Shown here piece by piece: positions 52,257 through 61,624 of a stretch of DNA of 64,000 bases. This stretch comes from Spartobacteria bacterium (GTDB taxonomy: Bacteria > Verrucomicrobiota > Verrucomicrobiia > Chthoniobacterales > Chthoniobacteraceae): NCBI GenBank assembly GCA_021324825.1, contig JAJPII010000044.1, positions 1-64,000 of the forward strand. The letters run 5' to 3'. The stretch's first letter is position 1. Each line of letters begins with the position of its first letter. The notes under the pieces are model-generated. The model did no database searches. It worked only from the letters and a program-made list of their open reading frames with translations, and was not told where the DNA came from. Both the position numbers and the translations under genes were made by a program.

Positions 52257-52969
52257 CCGAAAAAGAAACAATCGACTACTGGAGCAGGGCGGGAACGGCG
52301 CATGGCCGCGTCGTGAACGCAACCAGGCAGTGGATCAAGATCGCCACCTGGCGCGCCGTCGTCGGCGGCTCGCTCTTTTTGAAGCGGACTGTCGATCTGC
52401 TGGTCGCGCTGCTCACCTTGGCGATCTGGTCGCCGCTGATTTTGCTGGTCATCCTGCTCATCAAAATCGAGGACGGCGGCCCGATATTTTTCCGGCAGAC
52501 CCGCGTCGGCCTGCGCGGAAGGACATTCGGCATGTGGAAATTCCGCTCGATGGTTCTCAACGCCGACGCCCTCAAGGACAAGCTTCTCGAGAAGAACGAA
52601 ATGAAGAACGGCGTGGTCTTCAAGATGAAGAACGACCCGCGGATAACGCGCGTCGGCAAGTGGATACGGAAGTTCTCCGTGGATGAAGTGCCGCAGCTCT
52701 GGAACGTCATCGAGGGGCATATGTCGCTCGTCGGGCCGCGCCCGCCCGTGCCGCGGGAAGTGCGGATGTATACGATAGAAGACCGGTTGCGGCTGCTGGC
52801 CAAGCCCGGCCTGACGTGTTCCTGGCAGGTGGGAGGGCGCAACGCGATCGACTTCGCCGGACAGGTGCGGCTGGATGTCGATTACATCCGCTCGAAGAGC
52901 ATCTGGCTCGACTGCAAACTGCTTCTTAAAACGGTCCCCGCGGTGCTCCTGGGCAAAGGCGCCTACTAG
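52253..52969 (+). CDS. Initiating polyprenyl-phosphate sugar-1-phosphate transferase
   Basis: A 238-residue monotopic bacterial sugar transferase: one membrane segment (DLLVALLTLAIWSPLILLVILLI), KIEDGGPIFFRQTRVG with the catalytic Asp-Glu nearby, MWKFRSM, KFSVDEVPQLWNVIEGHMSLVGPRPPVP, and KPGLTCSWQVGGRN. It transfers a sugar phosphate to undecaprenyl phosphate and so starts repeat-unit synthesis. It lacks the N-terminal membrane bundle of WbaP and is the short PglC-like form. Confidence 0.92.
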   Translation: MTEKETIDYWSRAGTAHGRVVNATRQWIKIATWRAVVGGSLFLKRTVDLLVALLTLAIWSPLILLVILLIKIEDGGPIFFRQTRVGLRGRTFGMWKFRSMVLNADALKDKLLEKNEMKNGVVFKMKNDPRITRVGKWIRKFSVDEVPQLWNVIEGHMSLVGPRPPVPREVRMYTIEDRLRLLAKPGLTCSWQVGGRNAIDFAGQVRLDVDYIRSKSIWLDCKLLLKTVPAVLLGKGAY

Positions 52970-52978
52970 CAAAATTTC

Positions 52979-54160
52979 ATGCCCGACACTTCAAAAATCT
53001 GGAAGCTGGCCGCCCCAGATTTCTCCGCGCTGGACTCCATCTGGCGCAACCCGCTCCCCTTCGTGCTTTGGCCCGTCGGCATGCAGCCGCTGCTGGCGCA
53101 TTGGATGGACGAGGCGGTGCGGCGCGGCTTTGACGAAGTGGAAGTTTACGTGGCCGACAGGCCGACCGCCGTGCGCGTGGCGCTGGAGGAGGGCGTTTAC
53201 TGGTCCCGCCCCGTGCGCGTCATCCCGGTGGCCGGCGAGGCCGACGCGCCCGCCGACGCGGAATGCGTGGACCGCCTGCCCAACACGCCGGCGGACAAAT
53301 TTTCCGGCGACGCGCGCGCGCTTCTCCAGCGATGGTTCGAGTTGCAAACGACATGGATGGCCGGCCGCGACGGCGGCGAGGTGAGCCTGGAGCGGCAGGT
53401 CGAGGGCGGCTGGATCGGGCACCACGCCAGCGTCCATCCCCAGGCGAAGCTGACCGCTCCGTTCTGGATAGGCCCCAATGCGCAGATCGGCCCGCGGTGC
53501 CGCGTCGGCCCGAACGCGATCATCGCGGAGAACTCGATTCTCGGCGAGGATGTCGAAGTCGAGGAGGCGTGCGTCCTGGCCAATACTTATCTGGGGCATC
53601 ACACGCGCCTGTGCCACGCCCTGGCCGACGGCGGCGCGCTGGTGGACTGGGCGCGCGGCTGCCGCGTGGACATCGGCGAGAGCTTCGTCATGCGTCCCGT
53701 AAAACGGCAGAGTTGCGGCCCGGGCTTGCTTGAGCGCGCGGCGGCGTTTATTGCTTACGGGATGCTCGCGCCGTTCGCGAAGCTTTGGAATCGCGCCGGC
53801 TGGACTTCGCGCGAGATTGTGGTGCCGCAAAGCGGGGCCGCCATCCCGCTGCTCACCGGAAGCGGCGGCCCGCTCTGGGCGCGGCGCTGGCCGTGGCTTT
53901 GGGAGATCGCGCGCGGACGTTTCCGCTGGATCGGCATCCTGCCGCGCGACGCCGAGCATTGGAAAAGCATCCCTTCCGAAGTTTTGAGCCAGCTCCAGTC
54001 GTGCTGCTTCGGCATGTTTTCGCTCGCGGACTTGCACGGCTGCCACGATCCCTCCGATCCGGAAGAATCGATCCACGCCATCTATCAAGGCCTGCAGGCG
54101 GACAGCCGTTCGCGCGAATGGGTGGCGAAAAACCTTTGGAAAATCGCATGGTCCAGATAA
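52979..54160 (+). CDS. Nucleotidyltransferase-like/left-handed beta-helix protein
   Basis: A 393-residue protein. Residues 20-75 resemble the start of a sugar-nucleotidyltransferase (PFVLWPVGMQPLLAHWMDEAVRRGFDEVEVYV) but lack the GGxGTRL loop. Residues about 135-205 have hexapeptide repeats of a left-handed beta helix (IGHHASVHPQAKLTAPFWIGPNAQIGPRCRVG). A helical end contains SCCFGMFSLADLHGC. It may be a scaffold or acyl/nucleotidyl enzyme for sugars. It overlaps the phosphatase gene by 13 bases. Confidence 0.6.
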   Translation: MPDTSKIWKLAAPDFSALDSIWRNPLPFVLWPVGMQPLLAHWMDEAVRRGFDEVEVYVADRPTAVRVALEEGVYWSRPVRVIPVAGEADAPADAECVDRLPNTPADKFSGDARALLQRWFELQTTWMAGRDGGEVSLERQVEGGWIGHHASVHPQAKLTAPFWIGPNAQIGPRCRVGPNAIIAENSILGEDVEVEEACVLANTYLGHHTRLCHALADGGALVDWARGCRVDIGESFVMRPVKRQSCGPGLLERAAAFIAYGMLAPFAKLWNRAGWTSREIVVPQSGAAIPLLTGSGGPLWARRWPWLWEIARGRFRWIGILPRDAEHWKSIPSEVLSQLQSCCFGMFSLADLHGCHDPSDPEESIHAIYQGLQADSRSREWVAKNLWKIAWSR

Positions 54161-55914
54161 CGGAGCCGGCGGATGCGCCGCCCATCCAGGATTTCTGGGG
54201 CTGCGAATTCGCCGCGGAATTCGAGCGGGTGGCGCCCGCCGTGGCGCGGCTGCTGGCCTTCTGCGAGGCGCAGGGCGTGGCGCCGGAAGTCCTGACGCAG
54301 ATCGAGCTGGGCGTGGTGGAAGGCGTGAACAACGCCATCGAGCACGGTTGCGCCGAAATCGAGAACGCGCGGGTCCGCCTGCGCTGGAGCTGGACGGACG
54401 ACGTTTTGGAAGTCCGCATCTACGACCCCGGAGCGTTCCGTCCCGGCTCGACCGCGGTCGCTCTGCCGGACGATCCGTTGTCGGAAGGGGGCCGCGGCGG
54501 GTTCCTCATAGCGGCCATGATGGACAGCGTGGAGCACCGGCTCGTGCACGGGCAGCATTGCATAGTCCTTCGCAAGAGGATCGGCGAAAAGCCCGCGTTC
54601 TCGCCGAAGGACGCCGAAAGCGCGGCCCTTCTTCGCGACATGACCGCGGACTTGAGCACCAGCTATGAAAGCCTCGCGGCGCTCTTTCAGTTCGCCAAGG
54701 AGCTCGCGACGGCGCCTTCCTTCGACGTCTTTGTCGGGCGGGTTTTGGACCGGCTCCTCGTCCTCCTGGCCGCCAACGAAACGACCGTGCGGCTGGTTCA
54801 ATTCAACGGCAGGCTGAAGCTCTCCTGCGCGCGGATGCGCGACGTGCCGGACGCCGAGCCGGGGGAGAGCGGCGGGCTTTTCACCGCGCTGCCTCCGGAA
54901 CACGAGACCATCGAGGCCAAGGCCTTCCAGCGCGGCGCCGAGCAGACGGTGGAGAACTGCTCCGCCGTGCCGCGGCGCGACCCGCTCTGGAGATCGACCG
55001 GGGTCGCCTTCGTCTGCCCGCTGTTTTTTCAAACGAAGGTGCTGGGCGTGCTGACCGTCCTGCGCAGTGACGCGAGCAGCTATTTCACCGCAGGCCAGGT
55101 CAGTCTCATGCGCACGGTGGCGGAGTTTCTCGGCATCGCGCAAACGACCGCGCTGTTGCAGGAACAGCGGCAGAAGGAGCAGCGCGCGATCCGCGAACTG
55201 GAGATCGCCGCGGAAATCCAGCAATCGCTGCTGCCGAAATCATTTCCCAACAACCCGACCTCGCGCGTCTTCGGCGCATCGCGCGCAGCGCTCAAAGTCG
55301 GCGGCGACTACTTCGACGCGCTGCCGATCGGCAGCCGCGGCGTGCTGGTCTCGATAGCGGACGTCATGGGCAAGGGGATGCCCGCCGCGCTTCTCGCGAC
55401 CATCCTGCGCACGAGCATCCGCGCGCGGCTCGACCTGGCGGAAAACCCCGGGATGCTGCTGACGGAAGTCAACCGGCAGATCAACGCCGACCTGGCGCGG
55501 CTGGACAGCTTCATCACCGCGCAGATCGCCTTCCTTTTCTACGACAAGGCCGAACTGCGTTACGCGAGCGCCGGGCATTGCCCCATCCTGAAATACGCCA
55601 GCGAGAGCGCGACGCCCGCACGGCTGGACGCCGGCGGCATCCCGCTCGGCGTGCTGGATCGCGTGGAATACGAGTCGTACAGCGAAAAGGTCAGGAGCGG
55701 GGACCGCTTTGTCTTCCTGACCGACGGAATCTACGAAGCCGAGTCGCCCGAGGGCCAGGCGATCGGTCTGGAAGGCATCACCGACGAAATCGTCCACCTC
55801 TGGGGCGGAACGCCAAACCTCTTCTGCGAAGGGCTGCTCGATTTCGTCCACAGGTTCACGGGAGGGACCGAAGCCGCCGACGACCGCACTGTCGTGGCGC
55901 TGGAATGTTTTTAG
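54148..55914 (+). CDS. RsbW-like ATPase/GAF/SpoIIE-type serine phosphatase
   Basis: A 588-residue regulator. Residues 1-145 are a GHKL ATPase of the anti-sigma kinase type: EGVNNAIEHG (N box, 58-67), YDPGAFRP (G1) and GGRGGFLI (G2). Residues about 165-345 form a GAF-like sensor. Residues about 355-588 are a PP2C/SpoIIE phosphatase: KVGGDYFDALPIG, DVMGKGMPAALLAT, SAGHCP, TDGIYEA and DDRTVVALE. It could both phosphorylate and dephosphorylate STAS proteins, such as those at 50101 and in the GT-STAS fusion. A receiver gene follows 6 bases downstream. Confidence 0.88.
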   Translation: MVQITEPADAPPIQDFWGCEFAAEFERVAPAVARLLAFCEAQGVAPEVLTQIELGVVEGVNNAIEHGCAEIENARVRLRWSWTDDVLEVRIYDPGAFRPGSTAVALPDDPLSEGGRGGFLIAAMMDSVEHRLVHGQHCIVLRKRIGEKPAFSPKDAESAALLRDMTADLSTSYESLAALFQFAKELATAPSFDVFVGRVLDRLLVLLAANETTVRLVQFNGRLKLSCARMRDVPDAEPGESGGLFTALPPEHETIEAKAFQRGAEQTVENCSAVPRRDPLWRSTGVAFVCPLFFQTKVLGVLTVLRSDASSYFTAGQVSLMRTVAEFLGIAQTTALLQEQRQKEQRAIRELEIAAEIQQSLLPKSFPNNPTSRVFGASRAALKVGGDYFDALPIGSRGVLVSIADVMGKGMPAALLATILRTSIRARLDLAENPGMLLTEVNRQINADLARLDSFITAQIAFLFYDKAELRYASAGHCPILKYASESATPARLDAGGIPLGVLDRVEYESYSEKVRSGDRFVFLTDGIYEAESPEGQAIGLEGITDEIVHLWGGTPNLFCEGLLDFVHRFTGGTEAADDRTVVALECF

Positions 55915-55920
55915 ACCGGC

Positions 55921-56286
55921 ATGAAGACGATACTCATAGTAGACGACCACGCGCACATCGTGAAACTGATCGAGTTCAGCCTGGAGGAAATCGACTGCCG
56001 GGTGGAGACCGCGCACACCGGGGAAGAAGCCCTCTCCAAAGCCGCGAAAATGCAGATCGACCTCATCATCACGGATGTGAAGCTCCCGGGCGTGGACGGC
56101 TTCGAGACGGTGCGCCGCATCCGCCAAAACGAAAATTGCGCGCGGCTGCCGGTCATCATCATGACCGGCCAGGGCCAGAGCGAAGTGCAGAAGCAGGCGA
56201 GCGGGATCGATTTCGCCGAATTCCTGACCAAACCGTTCAGCCCCACGGACCTGGTGCATAAAGCCCGGTCGCTCCTCGCATTATGA
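55921..56286 (+). CDS. CheY-like single-domain response regulator
   Basis: A 121-residue receiver: LIVDDH (Asp8/Asp9), phosphoacceptor Asp52 in ITDVKLPG, MTGQ with Thr82, and LTKPF with Lys104. There is no output domain. It may link the histidine kinase encoded at 58680-60883 to the SpoIIE-type phosphatase. ATGA overlap with the next gene. Confidence 0.92.
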   Translation: MKTILIVDDHAHIVKLIEFSLEEIDCRVETAHTGEEALSKAAKMQIDLIITDVKLPGVDGFETVRRIRQNENCARLPVIIMTGQGQSEVQKQASGIDFAEFLTKPFSPTDLVHKARSLLAL

Positions 56287-57446
56287 AAACACTGGATCTC
56301 TTCGTCTTCGCGGACGCGCTCGGCTGGACGCAGGCCGAGAAGCGCTCGTTCATGAGCGACCTGTTCCCCCATCGCGCGCCATGCGACACGGTCTTCGGCT
56401 ATTCGGCGTCGTGCGATCCGAGCATCCTCACCGGCGCGCTGCCCGCCCAGCACGGACATTTCTCGTTCTTCGTTTACGATCCCGAACGCTCTCCGTTCCG
56501 CTGGGCCAAAAGCCTCGCGTGGCTGCCGGAGCCGATCGCCGCGCACCACCGCGTCCGCAACCGCGTCAGCCGCTGGGTCGCGGCGCGGAATCATTACACC
56601 GGTTACTTCCAACTCTACAGCGTCCCTTTTTCCAAGCTCCCCTACTTCGACTACACCGAGAAGCGCGACCTGTACCTCCCCGGCGGCATCAACGGCGGGC
56701 AGCGCATCATCTTCGAGCATTGGGACGAATCCGGGCTGCCCTGGACGCGCTCCGACTGGCGCGCGGGAGACGCCGCCAACGTCGCCCGCCTCAAGACGGA
56801 AATCGAACGCGGCGAAATCCGTCTCGCGTACCTTTTCACCGCCGCGCTGGACGCCGTCATGCATGCGCACACCGTCTCCTCGCCGCAGGCGGACGCCGCC
56901 TTCGCGCAATTCGAGAAATGGCTGCGCGAGATTCACGCCCTCGCCCAAAAGCGCTACGGCGAAGTCCGCATCCACCTGTTCAGCGACCATGGCATGACCG
57001 ACACCACCGCCGTGAGCCGCATGAAACTCGAATTTGAAAGCGCCGGGTTTAAGTTCGACCGCGACTATGCCGCGGTGTGGGATTCCACCATGGCCCGCTT
57101 CTGGTTTCCCGGCGGCGACGCCGTCCGCGAAGACATTTGCGACTGGCTCCGGAGGCGAACCGAGGGGCGCATCCTGACGCAAGGCGAGCTCGAGGAGTGG
57201 GGCTGCCTCTTCCCCGACCGCCGGTACGGCGAGGTTTTCTTCCTGTTGAACAACGGCGTCATCTTTGCGCCGTCGTTCATGAATCGGGGGCGGGTTCCGG
57301 CCATGCATGGATTCGACCCGCGCGAACCGGACAGCCGGGCCTGCTGGCTGACCACGCATCCCGTCGAGCAAACGCCGCGTCAAATCCACGAGATTTTCCG
57401 CGTGATGAAAAGCGCGGCGAAGAGCGCGCGTCAAATCAGAACCTGA
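56283..57446 (+). CDS. Alkaline phosphatase superfamily (phosphodiesterase/sulfatase-like) protein
   Basis: A 387-residue protein. FVFADALGWT is the first metal-binding Asp region, GYSASCDPSILTG supplies the nucleophile Ser/Thr region, LFSDHGMTDT is the metal-binding DH motif, and AMHGFDP the last His. There is no signal peptide, so it is probably cytoplasmic. It may act on a nucleotide sugar, phospho-sugar or lipid head group; no substrate is evident. It is coupled to the receiver gene, and its end overlaps the convergent porin gene. Confidence 0.75.
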   Translation: MKTLDLFVFADALGWTQAEKRSFMSDLFPHRAPCDTVFGYSASCDPSILTGALPAQHGHFSFFVYDPERSPFRWAKSLAWLPEPIAAHHRVRNRVSRWVAARNHYTGYFQLYSVPFSKLPYFDYTEKRDLYLPGGINGGQRIIFEHWDESGLPWTRSDWRAGDAANVARLKTEIERGEIRLAYLFTAALDAVMHAHTVSSPQADAAFAQFEKWLREIHALAQKRYGEVRIHLFSDHGMTDTTAVSRMKLEFESAGFKFDRDYAAVWDSTMARFWFPGGDAVREDICDWLRRRTEGRILTQGELEEWGCLFPDRRYGEVFFLLNNGVIFAPSFMNRGRVPAMHGFDPREPDSRACWLTTHPVEQTPRQIHEIFRVMKSAAKSARQIRT

Positions 57447-58683
57447 GGGTCAGCTGGAAGGCCGCCAGGTTCTCTTCCTCCCTCGCGGGGAGACTCTGCC
57501 TCAGGTAGCTGTATTGCGCCTTCGCTTGCAGGTTCGGCGTGAACCGGTACGTCACGGCGGCGTCGATCCTCCAGATGTCGTCGCCCCACGGCGACGAGTC
57601 CCCATCCTCATCCCGAACGCTGGAGAAAACCTGCTGGTTCCAGCGCAGCGCGCCGAATAGCTGCGGCGTGAATTTGTATTTGCCTTCCAGGTAATAGGCG
57701 AACGTATCGGCGTCTCCCACGCGGGGGACCTGGAAGCGCGTCTCGAAAAACTCCGACCAGAACTGCCAGCGCCGCCACTCGAACGTGATGTCCTGCGCCA
57801 GCACTTCTTCCTTGTAATCCCCGATGCTTTTCCCCGGGGGAAGGACGCTGTTCGTCTCATATTCATCCGATTCCCCGACCTCGGCGCCGGGGCGCAGATA
57901 CGGGCCGATGCTCGCCGAGAGGCCGAAGCGCCACGCAGGGTTCGGCCGCCAGGACGCATGCCCGCTCCAGGTGGGATATTGCCAGCCGTGCGAGCCGATG
58001 TTCCAAGCGCCGGGAGGCGAGGACAGGGAGGCGTTCTTGACCTCCGCGGCCAGCGAGACGGGGCCGATGTCGCCGAAGAGCGCGAGGCCGGTCGTGTAAT
58101 TCGGCCCCCATTCCACCGGCAGCCGCCCGTATTCCCCGGAGGCTTCGTAGCGCCACTCCAGGAAATTCTCGGCGGATGGCGGCGTCTCGCGGTCGTAAAG
58201 CGGCGTCTGGTTTTCGTACGGCAGCGGCGCGGTGATGAACGGATTCGTCCAGGACTCGTACCTCTCCGCGTAGACGCCCGCCACGCTCGCGAATTTCCCC
58301 GCCTGGATGCGCAGGGGAACCTCCGCCCACGGCTTGTAGGAAATCGCATACTCGTCGAACCGCGCCTGCAAATCGCGCTCCGCGGGATCGAAGCCGCGGT
58401 CCACCCGAAACTTGGCGAATACATAGAGCGAACGGCCCAGTTGCACATCCAAGTTCAGCGTGAACCGCGGGTTGAAGAGGAAGTGACGGCCGGTGTCGAT
58501 CAATCCCGGCGCGGGCTGCGGCACGGCGTATCCCTCCATGTCCACCAGCCCGGAAAGCCGCGCGTAGGCCGCTCCCTTGAAAAAGGAGACGCGCAACGAA
58601 TCTTCCAGTTGATCCATCCAGCCGTCGGCACGGGCGCGGGCGGCGAAGAGACAGAGCAATGCCAGACAGCGGAGCGTTTTCAT
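57436..58683 (-). CDS. Porin-like outer-membrane beta-barrel protein
   Basis: A 415-residue exported protein with signal peptide to about residue 19 (ALLCLFAARARA). The remainder alternates polar and aromatic residues in beta strands (RFTLNLDVQLGRSLYVFAKFRV, FAYYLEGKYKFTPQLFGALRW, AQYSYLRQ) and ends with ENLAAFQLTLRF, a terminal aromatic strand recognised by the barrel assembly machine. It overlaps the kinase gene by ATGA. It may be a porin or a polysaccharide outlet. Confidence 0.75.
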   Translation of the reverse strand: MKTLRCLALLCLFAARARADGWMDQLEDSLRVSFFKGAAYARLSGLVDMEGYAVPQPAPGLIDTGRHFLFNPRFTLNLDVQLGRSLYVFAKFRVDRGFDPAERDLQARFDEYAISYKPWAEVPLRIQAGKFASVAGVYAERYESWTNPFITAPLPYENQTPLYDRETPPSAENFLEWRYEASGEYGRLPVEWGPNYTTGLALFGDIGPVSLAAEVKNASLSSPPGAWNIGSHGWQYPTWSGHASWRPNPAWRFGLSASIGPYLRPGAEVGESDEYETNSVLPPGKSIGDYKEEVLAQDITFEWRRWQFWSEFFETRFQVPRVGDADTFAYYLEGKYKFTPQLFGALRWNQQVFSSVRDEDGDSSPWGDDIWRIDAAVTYRFTPNLQAKAQYSYLRQSLPAREEENLAAFQLTLRF

Positions 58684-60883
58684 GCGGCCATCGCTTTCCC
58701 TATCGCCTCGCGCAGGCTGGGAAGGGTTATCGGTTTTTCCGCGAGGACATCCACGCCGGGCATCGTCTCGGGAGCAAGGAACGAGCCGAAGCCGGTCAGC
58801 AGCACGACGGGCGTGCCCGGCGCGAGTTGCTTGATGGCCGCCGCCATCTGGTCGCCGCTCATCCCCGGCATCGCCTTGTCGGCGATGACCAGGTCGAAAC
58901 GCCCCTCGCGGAAGCGGTGCAGGCCGTCGATGGCGTGCGGGGCCGTTTCGCAATCGTGGCCGTCCAGGTTGAGATACGCGCAGAGCACATCGCGCACCTG
59001 CGGCTCGTCGTCCACCACGAGCACATGCAGCCCGCGCGCGCCCGTCGCCTTGGCCTGCTCCTCGCACGCCGCCGAGTCCTGCCTGTGCAGCGGCAGCCGT
59101 ATGATGAAAGCCGTGCCTTCCCCCGCCTTCGACTCGATCCCAATCGTCCCGTGGTGCCGCTGCACGATGCCGAAGACCATCGAAAGCCCCAGCCCGGTGC
59201 CGCGCTCCCCTTTCGTGGAGTAGAACGGCTCGAGGCAGCGCTGGCGCACTTCCTCCGTCATGCCCGTGCCGGTGTCGCGCACCTCCAGCACTCCCCACTC
59301 CGGCTCGCAATGGGCTTTCAGGAAAAGCTTTCCGCCCTGGGGCATGGCGTCCACGGCGTTGAAAATGAGATTGGTGAGCAACTCGCGCAGAGCCGCTTCG
59401 TCGGCCATCACCGGCAGGTGGTCGTCCAATTGCGTGCGCACCGCGATGTCCGCGCCGTTCGCCTGCGCCTGGTCCTTCCATTTGGGCCGCGTGAGCGCCG
59501 CCGCCTGCTTGACGACGCGGTTGAGCATCACCGCCCCGAAGTGATCGCTCTTCTCGTTCGGCCGGTAAAACTCCCTCAGCCGCCGCACCACGCTTCCGGC
59601 GTCATTGGCCCCCGTCTGGATGATCTCCAGGTATTTTCTCGCCGTCGCGGTGTCGCTGAGGATGTTCGGCGTCGCCAGGAGCAGTTCGCTGAAACCGGTG
59701 ATTGGCATCAGGGCGTTGTTGAAATCGTGCGCGATGCCGCTCGCCATCTCGCCCAGGGCGCGGAGCCGCTCCTGCTGGATGACCTGCTTCTGCGCCGCCT
59801 GCAGGTCGGCGAGCGCCTTTTGCAACTCCTGGTTGCGCACCTTCAACTCCTGCTCGGTCAATTCGCGCGCCGCCTCGGCCACCTCCCGCCCCGCCTGGTG
59901 CGCCGCCGAATCCGCGGCCAGTTCCTCCACGGGCCGCACGAGCCGCGCCGAGGCGAAGTGACTCGCGCCCAGTCCGCCCAGCAAGATCAAAAGGCCCGCG
60001 CCTGAAATCCGCCAGCGCAGCAGCCGCCGCGCCGCCAGGCGCCGGTGAGCGGATGGATCGAGACCTGGTAAGCGTTTCCCAGCGCGGACTCCGGGCTCAG
60101 CAGTTTGTAGAAAACCAGGCAGGGAACGCCGCCTATATCCAACTGGCATTTCCCCGACGCGGCATGGCGCTCCATGACGCGCGGACGCAACGCCCGGCCC
60201 CGCTCCCGGTCCGGCCCCGCGGGCGTCCACAAGTCATTTCCGAGCAGGATGCCGCCCTGCGAATCCGCCCCGCCGCTGAACAGGGCCGGGCGAAATCCGA
60301 GGACGAGCGCGCCCAGCCTCAGCCCCGTGTCGGCGGCAATGACAGGCGTGCCGATGACCTGGTTCAACACCGCCCCGGCCCTGCCGTCCGGCGCAGATAT
60401 ATAGCCCGCCTCCTGGGCGTCCCGGCTCCGGGCGAACGCGGGCAGCTTCTTTTCCCACGGCTCCAGCTCCGTCCCACGCGGCGGAAGGACGGCGCCGGCG
60501 TTGTTGACGAACCGGACGAAATTCGCGTGCATGAACCGCGGCTGTTGCGGGTTGGAATCCGGCTCCAGCACATCCCGCAGGTCGATGAGCGCGTTCTCGT
60601 AAAGGTCTTGCGGATCGTCCTCCTCCAGGGCGGCCCGGATGCGCGCGGAACGGGCCAGCAGCCGGCACCTTTCGGTCACGGCGGCGCGCCGCGCGTCCTC
60701 CAGGCCCAGGCCATAGGAAAGCTGGCTGCGGAACTTCTCCTCCAGCGCGTCCTGATAACCGGCCTGCGTCTTGCGTTCGGCGATGAAGAGCACCAGCCCC
60801 GTGACGAGCGCGACCAGCAGCATCATCGCCGCCAGCAGGCTCGCGCGAAAGCGGCGAAAGCGATTGGGCGCCTCGGCGTTCAC
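58680..60883 (-). pseudogene. Hybrid histidine kinase split by a frameshift
   Basis: Two frames together make a sensor kinase of about 730 residues. The first (GTG 60883 to 59987) has a membrane segment (MMLLVALVTGLVLFI) and a periplasmic sensor region. The second (about 60040 to 58680) continues with the second membrane segment (LLILLGGLGASHF), HisKA EMASGIAHDFNNAL, HATPase NLIFNAVDA and GTGLGLSMV, and a receiver (VVDDEPQV, IADKAMPGM, AEKPI). The change of frame falls in a GC-rich stretch near 60020-60050 (GCGCCTGGCGGCGCGGCGGC), so one base is gained or lost. It may be a true mutation or a sequencing error. Confidence 0.8.
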
Positions 60884-61518
60884 GGGAAATCCGCGTGGAT
60901 CGTCGCGCCGGGCCTCAGGTCAACCTGCCGCGAGTAGGTCGTCTTGCTGTCGACCCACGCCTTCAAGGTGTAATGCCCCGCAGGCAGTTTCCCGAGCGAG
61001 TAATTTCCCTTCAGGTCGGTTTTGACGAAATAAGGGGTGTCCAGCACGAGGATGACGGCCTGCATAAATTCATGGATGTCGCAATGGAGCGCCACCGGCC
61101 CCGCCTTGTCGAAGAACACCGTGGGCGGCTTCTCGTCCTTGCGGTAACGGCCCAGGTCGAAGCGTTTCGGTTTCGAATAGGAAAAAATGTTGTGGTACGT
61201 GTCGTCCTCGTTGGGAAACTCGACCGTCGTCCCCACTTGCACCGGCAGGAGCGCCGTCTCGAAGGCTATGTTCTTCTGGGCCATGCGGGCCCGGGGCGGC
61301 GCAGAAGCCTGCGCCGGAAAACGCCCCTCCAGGTAAACCACCGCGGTCGGAGGGTCCGGCGCGATGACCGAGGCGTCGAGATTCATCTCGTACCGCTGAT
61401 TCACGACGCTTGGAACGCCCGCCCGGCGCAATTGCACCCGGCCCTCCGCGACGGCTTGGGCGCGAAGTTGCGGCGCCAGCCGGAGCGCCAGAATCACGAG
61501 TATGGCCAGGCGTTTCAT
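60880..61518 (-). CDS. Exported cupredoxin-like protein
   Basis: A 212-residue protein from ATG 61518, chosen because the signal peptide (LAILVILALRLAPQLRA) begins there; the frame is open to 61611. The central part has VQVGTTVEFPNEDDTYHNIFSYS and ALHCDIHEFMQAVILV, which supply the His, Cys, His and Met ligands of a type 1 copper site. A carboxypeptidase-regulatory-like domain (GNYSLGKLPAGHYTLKAWVD) follows. It is probably periplasmic and overlaps the kinase gene by GTGA. Confidence 0.8.
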   Translation of the reverse strand: MKRLAILVILALRLAPQLRAQAVAEGRVQLRRAGVPSVVNQRYEMNLDASVIAPDPPTAVVYLEGRFPAQASAPPRARMAQKNIAFETALLPVQVGTTVEFPNEDDTYHNIFSYSKPKRFDLGRYRKDEKPPTVFFDKAGPVALHCDIHEFMQAVILVLDTPYFVKTDLKGNYSLGKLPAGHYTLKAWVDSKTTYSRQVDLRPGATIHADFP

Positions 61519-61624
61519 AAGGATGAGAAAATATCGCTGCAACTCTTGTGCCAGATCATGCGGACGTTGCATTTCCGCGGGTTTCCAACTAAACTTCAGG
61601 ACTTCCCCCATCCCCGGAGAAAAT

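Noticed and set aside
58684-59481. Upstream extension of the porin frame
   Set aside because: It overlaps the kinase/receiver coding region; the signal peptide begins at ATG 58683.
61519-61530. Shared 12-base string AAGGATGAGAAA with the leader at 44204
   Set aside because: The copies are in opposite relation to their genes, and matches of this length are expected by chance in 64 kb.
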